In this document: positions 1 to 6,567 of the stretch, one piece after another
Layout: every line of letters begins with the position of its first letter
Position numbering within the stretch: the stretch's first letter is position 1
DNA from: Spirochaetia bacterium
GTDB lineage: Bacteria > Spirochaetota > Spirochaetia > Treponematales > Breznakiellaceae
Assembly: GCA_025997495.1 (NCBI GenBank)
Contig: BNUR01000153.1
Coordinates: forward strand, 1 to 6,574
Length of the DNA stretch: 6,574 bases
Reading direction: 5' to 3'
Notes under the pieces: generated by a model
What the model was told of the DNA's origin: nothing
The model's database searches: none
What the model saw: only the letters and a program-made list of their open reading frames with translations
Translations under genes and position numbers: made by a program

Positions 1-66
1 GCACAGACTTTTATTATACTCGCTCCAATTTTTGATTTTATAGGTATCTTTACCACCTTTTCCCAT
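1..66 (-). CDS. IS5-family-like transposase, N-terminal fragment cut by window edge
   Basis: Reading the - strand from an ATG at 66-64 gives 22 codons that run off the left edge. They include the segment YKIKNWSEYNKSL, which matches the typical N-terminus of IS5-family DDE transposases (a short lysine-rich lead, then Y-x-I-x-N-W-x-x-Y-N-x-x-L). The start is supported by GGGAGGG 5 bases upstream of the ATG. The catalytic DDE residues would lie outside the window, so it cannot be judged whether the gene is intact. The family call rests on this short segment and on the end-repeat resemblance. Confidence 0.72.
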   Translation of the reverse strand, partial: MGKGGKDTYKIKNWSEYNKSLC

Positions 67-71
67 TCTTG

Positions 72-78
72 CCCTCCC
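72..78 (-). promoter_or_regulatory. Strong Shine-Dalgarno site of the transposase
   Basis: On the - strand GGGAGGG precedes the ATG at 66-64 by 5 bases. It is the best ribosome binding site in the window and fixes the transposase start. Confidence 0.7.
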
Positions 79-91
79 AACCTATGGAAAA

Positions 92-120
92 AGTATATAC
101 CTTTATTCATTGCGTTGCAA
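92..120 (-). promoter_or_regulatory. Probable transposase promoter
   Basis: On the - strand a TTGCAA box (115-120; 4 of 6 matches to TTGACA) is followed by a 17-base spacer and TATACT (92-97; 5 of 6 matches to TATAAT). The start point would fall near 85, just before the Shine-Dalgarno site and the ATG. The -35 box lies within the presumed terminal repeat. Spacing and position fit a sigma70-type promoter; the assignment is inference. Confidence 0.5.
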
Positions 121-127
121 CAAAGTC
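111..127 (-). repeat. Presumed terminal inverted repeat (outer end) of the IS
   Basis: The - strand reads GACTTTGTTGCAACGCA inward from 127. It resembles the outer GGCTTTGTTG end described for IS903-like elements and contains the 8-base palindrome GTTGCAAC. The partner repeat is outside the window, so the exact end is uncertain. Confidence 0.4.
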
Positions 128-184
128 GGTTAAAAGCATTAAGCCAAACCTTATTTTTAGTATTGGTGTAAATCCTAATACTGC

Positions 185-211
185 ATTAATCTGATAACAG
201 ATAATCTTTTT
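185..211 (+). terminator. Weak hairpin followed by T-run
   Basis: ATT-ATCTG (185-193, with one bulged A at 188) can pair with CAGATAAT (198-205) around an ATAA loop. The tract CTTTTT follows at 206-211. It has the shape of an intrinsic terminator, but the stem is short and AT-rich, so it could be chance. If real, it would end transcription coming from the left before neuC. Confidence 0.25.
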
Positions 212-259
212 GAAAAATTTATCCCGATTTCAGAAAATGCCTTTTCAAAAGAATTATAT

Positions 260-1459
260 ATGAGTATGGATCAAATTAAAGTGATGAAAAAAATTTGTAT
301 AGTTACGTCATCACGGGCAGATTATGGTATACTTAGACCATTAATAAGTAAATTGAATATCTGCGTTGATTTTTCACTTTCTATTGTTACAACTGGTATG
401 CATTTATGCCCGGAATTTGGGTATACATACAAGGAAATTGAAAATGATGGATTTACAATTCACAAAAAGATAGATATACAACTATCGTCAGATAGTTCTG
501 CCGGAATGTCCAAGACAATGGGCATGACGTTAATATGTTTTGCTGAATATTTTGAGGAAAACAAACCGGATTTGTTGATAGTTCTTGGGGATAGATTTGA
601 AATAGCGGCTGTATGTTGTGCGGCAGCTAATCAGCATATTCCAATCGCTCATTTGTATGGAGGGGAAATAACCGAGGGCGCCGTTGATGAAAAGTATCGC
701 CACGCTATCACAAAAATGAGCAGCCTGCATTTTGTTGCCTGTGAAGCGTACCGTAAAAGGGTCATTCAATTGGGGGAAAACCCAGAGACAGTTTTTAATG
801 TCGGGGCAATGGGTGTTGAGAATATAAAAAATGTGCCGTTGTTGTCAATTGAAGAATTGGGAAAAGGTATGGACTTTGACTTGCAGAACCAATCCTATTG
901 TGTTGTTACGTTTCATCCACTTACGCTGGAACAGAATACCGGCGCCAAGCAGGTGCAGGCACTAATGGATGCTCTGGATGAATTCCCGAGTATGCGGTTT
1001 ATTATAACAAAATCCAATTCCGATGCCGGTGGACGTGAAATAAACCGTCTGTGGGACGAATATGGGGCAGCAAGAGAAAACTGTATAGTTGTTTCCTCCC
1101 TTGGATCTCAACGGTATCTATCGGCATTGAGACATGCATCAATGATGATAGGCAATTCTTCCAGCGGTATTATTGAAGGTCCTACATCAGGGATTCCAAC
1201 CATAAACATCGGCGACAGGCAGAAGGGTAGGATTATGGCGGATAGTGTCATCTGCTGTAATCCTGAAAAAGATGCCATCGTCCAGGCTATGAAAAAAGCG
1301 TTAACCCCCCAATTCCGGAAACCGGCAAAAGAGGTTGTTAATCCTTATGGTGATGGTAATACATCAGAAAAGATAATGGATATTTTACAGGATCAATTAG
1401 ATGGGAATAAGATAAACATAAAGAAAAAATTTTATGATGTTGAGTTTACATATTCATGA
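260..1459 (+). CDS. neuC: Hydrolysing UDP/GDP-GlcNAc 2-epimerase (NeuC/LegG type)
   Basis: Cytoplasmic enzyme that converts a nucleotide-linked N-acetylglucosamine-type sugar to free ManNAc (or the 6-deoxy diacetamido analogue) plus nucleotide, the entry step to sialic or legionaminic acid. It shows the GT-B-like epimerase pattern: TSSRADYGILRPL (residues 16-28), LGDRFE (109-114), HLYGGEITEGAVDEKYRHA (131-149), TFHPLTLE (217-224), then IGNSSSGIIEG (297-307) and NIGDRQKGR (316-324), with the usual C-terminal NPYGDGNTSEKI and KKKFYD. It is full length for the family. The start is uncertain: ATGs at 260, 266 and 284 are all in frame and none has a good Shine-Dalgarno site. Family members usually begin MKKI, which favours 284. 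The stop overlaps the next ATG as ATGA (1456-1459), implying translational coupling. Whether the substrate is UDP-GlcNAc (sialic acid) or the GDP/UDP-diacetamido sugar (legionaminic acid) is not decidable here. Confidence 0.92.
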   Translation: MSMDQIKVMKKICIVTSSRADYGILRPLISKLNICVDFSLSIVTTGMHLCPEFGYTYKEIENDGFTIHKKIDIQLSSDSSAGMSKTMGMTLICFAEYFEENKPDLLIVLGDRFEIAAVCCAAANQHIPIAHLYGGEITEGAVDEKYRHAITKMSSLHFVACEAYRKRVIQLGENPETVFNVGAMGVENIKNVPLLSIEELGKGMDFDLQNQSYCVVTFHPLTLEQNTGAKQVQALMDALDEFPSMRFIITKSNSDAGGREINRLWDEYGAARENCIVVSSLGSQRYLSALRHASMMIGNSSSGIIEGPTSGIPTINIGDRQKGRIMADSVICCNPEKDAIVQAMKKALTPQFRKPAKEVVNPYGDGNTSEKIMDILQDQLDGNKINIKKKFYDVEFTYS

Positions 1460-2169
1460 TAGATAATCAGAAAATTATAGCGATTATTCCTGCAAGAAGC
1501 GGTTCTAAAGGATTAAAAGACAAAAATATTCTGCCTTTAACCGGTAAACCGTTAATGGCATATACAATTACTGCTGCCAAAGCGTCCGGTATCTTTGATG
1601 AAATCTTTGTTTCAACAGATTCGCCGCACTATGCGGAAATTGCTAAAGAATATGGAGCACATGTTCCGTTTTTGAGGGACATTTCGTTGGCTACTGATAC
1701 TGCTTCTTCCTGGGACGTGGTAAAAAAAACAATTGAGGAATATAAAAATATAGGTTGTGAATTTAATATTGCGGTTCTGTTACAGCCGACATCTCCTTTA
1801 AGGGTTGCTAAAGATATAACCGATGCTTTCAATTTATACAAAGCAAAGAAGGCAAACGCTATTGTTTCTTTATGCGAGGTTGATCATTCTCCATTATGGA
1901 GCAATACATTGCCAGAAGATCATTCGCTTGTGAATTTTATTCGGCAGGATATTAAAAGTATGCCCAGACAATTATTGGAAAAATATTACCGGATAAATGG
2001 AGCGCTATATATAGTTAATGTACATTATTTAATGTGCAATGCAGATATTTATCAGAATAATTGCTTTGCATATATTATGCCTAAAGAGCGTTCTGTAGAT
2101 ATAGATGACGAGATGGATTTTCTGTTAGCAGAAATAATGTTGCCCCCCCCAATGGGTAATTTGTGTTGA
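1456..2169 (+). CDS. neuA: CMP-nonulosonate cytidylyltransferase (NeuA/LegF type)
   Basis: Activates a nonulosonic acid (sialic, legionaminic or related) with CTP to give the CMP-sugar used by transferases. Family motifs are in order: the nucleotide-binding ARSGSKGLKDKNILPLTGKP (residues 13-32), VSTDS (52-56), LATDTASSWDVV (78-89), LLQPTSPLR (108-116), YRINGALYI (178-186) and the metal-binding end ERSVDIDDEMDF (211-222). It is 237 residues, the short single-domain form. It begins inside the neuC stop (4 bp overlap). The conserved domain ends near residue 228, and the last nine residues are set by a C8 run: three prolines followed by MGNLC. One C fewer would give a 247-residue protein ending in TAATG over the next start. 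The sialic versus legionaminic substrate is unresolved. Confidence 0.92.
   Translation: MIDNQKIIAIIPARSGSKGLKDKNILPLTGKPLMAYTITAAKASGIFDEIFVSTDSPHYAEIAKEYGAHVPFLRDISLATDTASSWDVVKKTIEEYKNIGCEFNIAVLLQPTSPLRVAKDITDAFNLYKAKKANAIVSLCEVDHSPLWSNTLPEDHSLVNFIRQDIKSMPRQLLEKYYRINGALYIVNVHYLMCNADIYQNNCFAYIMPKERSVDIDDEMDFLLAEIMLPPPMGNLC
2143..2150 (+). repeat. C8 homopolymer tract at the 3' end of neuA
   Basis: A run of eight C in strongly AT-rich surroundings, just past the conserved NeuA domain. With C8 the stop is at 2167-2169. With C9 the protein ends after LPPPNG. With C7 it reads through to TAA at 2198-2200, overlapping the next ATG. It could be a slippage-prone tract or a base-calling error. Confidence 0.85.
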
Positions 2170-2199
2170 TATTTCTATCGAATATAGGCAGGCCGCATA

Positions 2200-2592
2200 A
2201 TGACCGCAATCATTATCGGGCTTGGTTCTATGGGCCGGCGGCGGCTTCGACTGTTACGTGAAAATTTTCCTAAAATTGTTGTATATGGTGTTGATCAAAA
2301 TATAGAGCGTTGTCAGGCAGTTAGGACTGAATTTAATATTGGGATCTATTTTTCGATTCAGGAAGTTCTATCCGAAAATGAGATTGATTATGCTTTTATT
2401 TGTACTTCTCCTTTATCACACGCGGTAATAATTTCTGTTTGTTTGGAAAACACTATTAATGTTTTTACGGAGATTAATTTAGTTTCTGATAAATATAGAG
2501 AAAAATGTAATACTGTTTTTGTCTTCTACACCTTGATGGAGACTATTGCTAAATATTTATTTGAAAATAGGATAGAATATCAAGAAATATGA
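2200..2592 (+). pseudogene. Truncated Gfo/Idh/MocA-family oxidoreductase
   Basis: Only the NAD(P)-binding half of a sugar oxidoreductase is present. Seen: the Rossmann motif GLGSMG (residues 7-12), acidic residue D32 after the second strand, FICTSPLSHA (66-75), and VFTEINLV (88-95) in place of the family's EKP region. After about residue 100 the sequence stops resembling the family and runs through an unrecognised tail to a stop. Known members have roughly 300 or more residues, with a C-terminal alpha/beta domain that shapes the substrate site. Only 25 bp lie between this stop and the flippase gene, so the missing part was deleted rather than merely frameshifted. Relatives are common in legionaminate and other nonulosonate loci. 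This copy is probably inactive. The start is supported by the family N-terminus; upstream is only a weak AGG-rich site. The first 60 bases are GC-rich, the rest AT-rich. Confidence 0.75.
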
Positions 2593-2617
2593 AGGTGGAA
2601 ATCGTTCTTTCTATAAT

Positions 2618-4030
2618 ATGCATAATTTAATCAAAAACACAAGTATATATGCATTAGGAGATATTCTTCCAAGATTATTTTCGTTAATCACGTTTCCCAT
2701 TTTAACAAATTATCTTATACCTGATGATTATGCAATTGTTAACTATGTGAATACAATAAATACATTTTTATTGATAGTTTCTTTTTTATGCCTTAATACT
2801 TATTATTTAGTATATTATTATCGCATGGAGGATGAAGAAAAGCAAAAATTACTTTTTGGGAATATTACGATATTTATTATAAGCATTAATTTTTTTATTA
2901 CAATTTTGCTATGTTTTTTTGGTAGATACGCCTTTTCTACTATCGGCAGTAAGATAGACTTTTTCCCCTATATTGCTATAGGAATAGCAACTAATTTTTT
3001 TAATATTTTGGGGATATTGCCAGCCGCATTATTTCGTGTACAAGAACGGCCCCTGCCACTTACTATTCTTAATGTTGTTAAAAGTGTATTGACGATGGGA
3101 ATAACCCTGGTATTGGTAATAAGGTATGAATATAAAGCATTAGGGGTTCTTTACGCAACACTCATTGTATCAGTGATATTTAGTATTGTTTATGTGATCA
3201 TTACTTTGCAAAACATGATATGGAATATCAATTTTAAACAAATTAAACAGGCTTTGCTGTTTTCGATACCCTTACTTCCTGGCGCTCTTGCGCGTTTAGT
3301 TGTATCCATGTCGGATCGTATTTTTATTGAAAAGCATCTTAATCTTTTTGATTTAGGAATATACTCAACGGCTTCCACAATAGCGATGATGCTTAATATT
3401 ATAGCCTATGGCGCCTACAAAGCCTTTGAACCCTATTTTTTCAAAATATATGGCAAAAATATTTTCCTGGCTAGTTTTATTAAAGTACACAATGCTTTTT
3501 TAGCGCTTCTTATCTTTGGTAGCATGGTATTAAGTGTCTTCGCACGGGAATTTTTACATTTTTTTGCAGGTCCCGGATATCAGACAGCATACTATTATGT
3601 TCCAATGATACAGATAAGTGTGGTATTTTCATCAATGGCCATGCTTTTTTCGACTATTTTGGCAGCTCAGGAAAAAACAAAATTGACATCCGTAATAACA
3701 ATTGTAGGAAGTGTAGTAAGTATTGTTATGAATAATATACTTTTGCCAATAATGGGCATTGCTGCTGCCTGTTTATCATCCGGTGTGTCGTTTGGATTAA
3801 TATTTATCTTATCCATGCTCTGTGCAAAAATTCAAATAAATTATTTGCGATCATTTTTCGGATTACTATCATCTTCAGCTATTGCATGGTTATTGATATA
3901 CCAAATTTCTTTTGATCACATTTTATTTTCGATATTTTTTAAAAGCATTGGAATTATAGTGTCTATGATAATCATAATATTACTATTGCAATTAGATTTA
4001 AGAAATATAAAAAAATATGCTATCAATTAA
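2618..4030 (+). CDS. wzx: Wzx-like polysaccharide flippase
   Basis: Inner-membrane flippase of the MOP/PST superfamily that moves undecaprenyl-linked repeat units to the outer face of the membrane. The 470-residue protein is almost entirely hydrophobic helices with short polar loops; about 12 to 14 segments can be drawn, for example near residues 12-30, 44-66, 82-101, 115-136, 155-168, 177-196, 285-308, 327-349, 356-376, 379-403, 411-430 and 435-457. The N-terminal LIKNTSIYALGDILPRLFSL and the central MSDRIFIEKHLNLFDLGIYS (231-250) are typical of Wzx proteins. The length is normal. The start fits the family N-terminus, but the only Shine-Dalgarno-like site, AAGGTGG at 2592-2598, lies 19 bases upstream, which is unusually far. 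It follows the broken oxidoreductase and precedes a probable glycosyltransferase. The transported glycan cannot be told from sequence. Confidence 0.88.
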   Translation: MHNLIKNTSIYALGDILPRLFSLITFPILTNYLIPDDYAIVNYVNTINTFLLIVSFLCLNTYYLVYYYRMEDEEKQKLLFGNITIFIISINFFITILLCFFGRYAFSTIGSKIDFFPYIAIGIATNFFNILGILPAALFRVQERPLPLTILNVVKSVLTMGITLVLVIRYEYKALGVLYATLIVSVIFSIVYVIITLQNMIWNINFKQIKQALLFSIPLLPGALARLVVSMSDRIFIEKHLNLFDLGIYSTASTIAMMLNIIAYGAYKAFEPYFFKIYGKNIFLASFIKVHNAFLALLIFGSMVLSVFAREFLHFFAGPGYQTAYYYVPMIQISVVFSSMAMLFSTILAAQEKTKLTSVITIVGSVVSIVMNNILLPIMGIAAACLSSGVSFGLIFILSMLCAKIQINYLRSFFGLLSSSAIAWLLIYQISFDHILFSIFFKSIGIIVSMIIIILLLQLDLRNIKKYAIN

Positions 4031-4054
4031 TGTCAGAGCAAAATATAAAAAACT

Positions 4055-5419
4055 ATGAATAGTAATAAATATTTATGGGATGAATTTCTTGAATTTGAAA
4101 CAAAAAACAGTCTTTTTGACATAAAAGATGAAAATGGTATATATATTTGGGATATTCTTAGATATCATATATGGGGAAAAATAGTCTATGCTAATATTGA
4201 TATAAAAGGAGAAAAATTAAATAGATTATCGATGTCATGGATAACGTCAAAAATAGTACATATTTTTGATAATCTTTGGTTGTTATTCTCAAGAAAAAAA
4301 TATATTAATTTATTTCTTCTATTTAGTAGATCTATATTCAACGATGAATATTTTGATCAGAATGCATATGATGTATTACAAATTCTAAAAGAAGAAGATA
4401 GTCTTCTTTTAGAATTAAATAGGCCAATATATTCTAATCAATATAAAAAAAGATACAAAAAAAATTATCATTTTTTCCTTAATACAATGATTTTTATCTA
4501 TATATTTAGTGCTTTTCATATTATAAAAACGGGAAGATTTGATTATTTGGACGCTCTCTGTTTGGTTATAAAAAAAGGATATCCGCAAATAAAGATCAAT
4601 AAAGATAATTTAATAGTATTAATAAAAGGATATTATGTAAATAAATATTTATATGAAAAAATATTAAAAAGGCATTGCATAAAGAAGGTATTTTATATTA
4701 ATACTGGCGTTGAAAAAGGAATTGTGTCTGCCGCGAAAAATTGTCATATTCCTGTATATGAATTTCAGCATGGTGTGATTGATCGGGGACATATGTACTA
4801 TAGTTATCCACTTGTTAAGGATTTATGGGATAAAGTTTATTTACCAACAAAGTTATTAACCTTTTCCCGATATTGGTTAAAAGGTATTTACTATCCATCA
4901 CGGGAATTGGTAATAGGTAATAATTATATTTCAAAAAAAATTGTCAAGGAAATTAATTGTGATATAATATTATTCGTTTCTGCTAACGTATTTGGAGATA
5001 AACTTGCATATTTATTAAATCAAGCAGCAAATAAAATTAAATCAAATATTATTTTTAAACTCCATTCTAATGAATATGATCAGGTTGATTTTTATAAAAC
5101 TCTCTTTTTAGGCAATAAGAATATTAGAGTAATTACGAATGAATGTAGTATAAATGAATTGCTAGCCAAGGCTAGGTTAATGGTTACGGTTTTTTCAACC
5201 GCTGTCTACGAAGCATTACAAGCATCTGTACCTGTATGTATTTTTAAAGTTGAAACGTATGAAATTATGAATCCTGTATTTGAATTAGATGGGGTATTCC
5301 TTATTAATGGTGCTTGTGATTTTCTAAATGTAATAGATCAGATAAAACCTTTGGAGAATAGTCCGGTTTTTTTTGAATCTTTTAATCCTGATGTTGTAAG
5401 AAAAGAGTTAATAGGATAA
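4055..5419 (+). CDS. Probable glycosyltransferase, GT-B/KpsS-like capsule family
   Basis: A 454-residue protein without a signal peptide, very rich in Lys, Ile and Tyr. I do not recognise a named family, but the layout fits a GT-B-type transferase. An N-terminal part carries FDIKDENGIYIWDILRYHIW (residues 21-40), a pattern seen in capsule-locus proteins. The C-terminal half has EFQHGVIDRGHMYYSYP (236-252), FKLHSNE (334-340) and FSTAVYEALQASVPV (380-394). An HG motif, a K-x-H motif and a final S/T-rich EAL-x-x-x-x-P motif in that order recall capsule Kdo transferases (KpsS/KpsC type) and CDP-glycerol transferases. It sits between a flippase and a sugar-modifying gene, in a cluster that makes a CMP-sugar. 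This makes it the best candidate here for nonulosonate transfer (inference). Moderately hydrophobic stretches near 82-92 and 142-155 may touch the membrane. There is no clear Shine-Dalgarno site. Confidence 0.6.
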   Translation: MNSNKYLWDEFLEFETKNSLFDIKDENGIYIWDILRYHIWGKIVYANIDIKGEKLNRLSMSWITSKIVHIFDNLWLLFSRKKYINLFLLFSRSIFNDEYFDQNAYDVLQILKEEDSLLLELNRPIYSNQYKKRYKKNYHFFLNTMIFIYIFSAFHIIKTGRFDYLDALCLVIKKGYPQIKINKDNLIVLIKGYYVNKYLYEKILKRHCIKKVFYINTGVEKGIVSAAKNCHIPVYEFQHGVIDRGHMYYSYPLVKDLWDKVYLPTKLLTFSRYWLKGIYYPSRELVIGNNYISKKIVKEINCDIILFVSANVFGDKLAYLLNQAANKIKSNIIFKLHSNEYDQVDFYKTLFLGNKNIRVITNECSINELLAKARLMVTVFSTAVYEALQASVPVCIFKVETYEIMNPVFELDGVFLINGACDFLNVIDQIKPLENSPVFFESFNPDVVRKELIG

Positions 5420-5428
5420 GTAAATTAA

Positions 5429-6331
5429 ATGAATCTATTAATTATTGGATCAACTGGGTTCATTGGAAGCCATTTATTTAGCCGTCTTTCAACAAAGTAT
5501 AATTGTTATGGAGCGGATATTATTAATAAAGAAAATGTTAATAATTATTTCCTCTTGAAAAGGGACGATGTAGATTATGACAACCTATTTAAAAACAATC
5601 ATTTCGATGTTTGTATTAATGCAAGCGGCGCGGCTAGTGTAAGTGAATCATTCTTAAAGCCTGATTATGATATGAAATTAAATGTAATGAATGTAGAAAA
5701 GATTTTGGAATGTATTCGGAAATATCAACGTAACTGTCATTTTATCACACTTTCCAGTGCTGCCGTATATGGCAATCCTGTTAGAATTCCTATTAAAGAA
5801 AGTGATTCATTGTTTCCAATTTCTCCCTATGGATTGCACAAGATGTTTTCTGAAGAAATATGTAAATTATATACCAATTTATTTGACATAAAAACGACCT
5901 GTGTAAGAATATTTTCTGCCTATGGGGATGGTCTAAAAAAACAGCTTTTATGGGATGTTTTGAATAAATTTTTGTATGAAGACGAGATTGAAATATATGG
6001 TTCGGGCAATGAATCAAGAGACTTTATCCACATTAATGATATTGTTGAAGCTATTGCTTTGATTATTAATAATGTTCATTCTGGTTTTAATATTTTTAAT
6101 ATTGCTAACGGCGAAGAAATTGCAGTAAAATATATTGTATCATCCATAAAAGAATGTTTAAATTCTGATAGGAAAATTATATTTAATAATAAAAACAGGG
6201 CAGGCGATCCTCTAAACTGGCAGGCTGATATCTCTAAAATAAGAGATCTTGGTTATAGAAAAACAGTAACAATAGAGCAAGGTATTATTTCTTATGTGTC
6301 ATGGGCTAAATGTAAGGTTGATTATAAGTGA
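5429..6331 (+). CDS. NAD-dependent epimerase/dehydratase (extended SDR) for a nucleotide sugar
   Basis: Cytoplasmic extended short-chain dehydrogenase acting on a nucleotide sugar, of the GalE/RmlD-like epimerase, reductase or dehydratase type. Motifs: cofactor-binding GSTGFIGSHL (residues 7-16), acidic D30, NASGAASVSES (64-74), active-site SSAAVYG (109-115) with the catalytic pair in YGLHK (Y134, K138), RIFSAYGDG (160-168), and the substrate-binding SRDFIHINDIVEAI (196-209) and RAGDPLNWQADISK (257-270). At 300 residues it is complete. An AGGA 12 bases upstream of the ATG may serve as ribosome site. The stop TGA (6329-6331) overlaps the next ATG as TGATG, so the pair is probably translationally coupled. 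The exact reaction (4-epimerisation, 4-reduction or other) cannot be told; the intact Y-x-x-x-K argues for activity. Confidence 0.88.
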   Translation: MNLLIIGSTGFIGSHLFSRLSTKYNCYGADIINKENVNNYFLLKRDDVDYDNLFKNNHFDVCINASGAASVSESFLKPDYDMKLNVMNVEKILECIRKYQRNCHFITLSSAAVYGNPVRIPIKESDSLFPISPYGLHKMFSEEICKLYTNLFDIKTTCVRIFSAYGDGLKKQLLWDVLNKFLYEDEIEIYGSGNESRDFIHINDIVEAIALIINNVHSGFNIFNIANGEEIAVKYIVSSIKECLNSDRKIIFNNKNRAGDPLNWQADISKIRDLGYRKTVTIEQGIISYVSWAKCKVDYK

Positions 6332-6567
6332 TGATCATAAAAGATTTTATGCGTATTGTATTTTATTTTTTAAAAAAACAAGTATTTCTAAGTAGAAATC
6401 GCTCTGTATATTTTGGGAAAAATGTCCAAATAATAGGTATGGATCATATCAGTATTGGGGAAAACACCTGCATTGGAGATGATTGTTGGTTTAATGTTAA
6501 CCATCGTGGCCCCCCGCCCCTACCCCCCCCCCATCCACTTATCCTGCTCCCTACATTCGCCTCCTGA
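6331..6567 (+). CDS. Left-handed beta-helix acyltransferase, N-terminal part, 3' end corrupted
   Basis: The first 60 residues or so look like a hexapeptide-repeat sugar O- or N-acyltransferase of the kind that decorates surface polysaccharides with acetyl groups. A short hydrophobic lead is followed by VYFGKNVQIIGMDHISIGEN and TCIGDDCWFNVNHRG, which show the I-G-x-x-x-x-I spacing of the beta helix. The frame then enters C-rich DNA from about 6510 and gives a proline/leucine-rich tail unlike the family, ending at a TGA (6565-6567). Family members continue for another 100 or more residues, so the real gene is interrupted here or the sequence is wrong. The ATG at 6331 overlaps the previous stop; an in-frame GTG at 6328 is a less likely start. 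Confidence 0.7.
   Translation: MIIKDFMRIVFYFLKKQVFLSRNRSVYFGKNVQIIGMDHISIGENTCIGDDCWFNVNHRGPPPLPPPHPLILLPTFAS

Larger units (their letters stand above)
1..127 (-). mobile_element. Partial insertion sequence, IS5-family-like, 5' end only
   Basis: This is the promoter-side end of an insertion sequence whose body lies beyond the left edge of the window. Seen: a transposase start codon with a strong Shine-Dalgarno site, a promoter-like pair, and an outer end reading GACTTTGTTGCAAC on the - strand. That end resembles the GGCTTTGTTG-type terminal repeats known from the IS903 branch of the IS5 family. The boundary near 127 is inferred from this resemblance; the other end and any target-site duplication cannot be seen. 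The element points away from the polysaccharide genes. Confidence 0.6.

Noticed and set aside
210..238. Promoter-like pair TTGAAA (210-215) and GAAAAT (233-238), 17-base spacer, before neuC
   Set aside because: The -10 box matches only 4 of 6 and such pairs are frequent in AT-rich DNA. It overlaps the weak hairpin T-run and has no further support.
530..769. Open frame on the - strand inside neuC, with similar ones at 1629-1841, 3190-3378 and 5793-6017
   Set aside because: Each lies fully within a well-supported + strand gene, shows no recognisable motif and has no context of its own.
1305..1310. C6 run in neuC as a possible phase-variable tract
   Set aside because: Short, and the reading frame through it matches the protein family on both sides.
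6328..6330. GTG as start of the acyltransferase
   Set aside because: The adjacent in-frame ATG at 6331 overlaps the previous stop as TGATG, a common coupling layout, and neither start has a better ribosome site.
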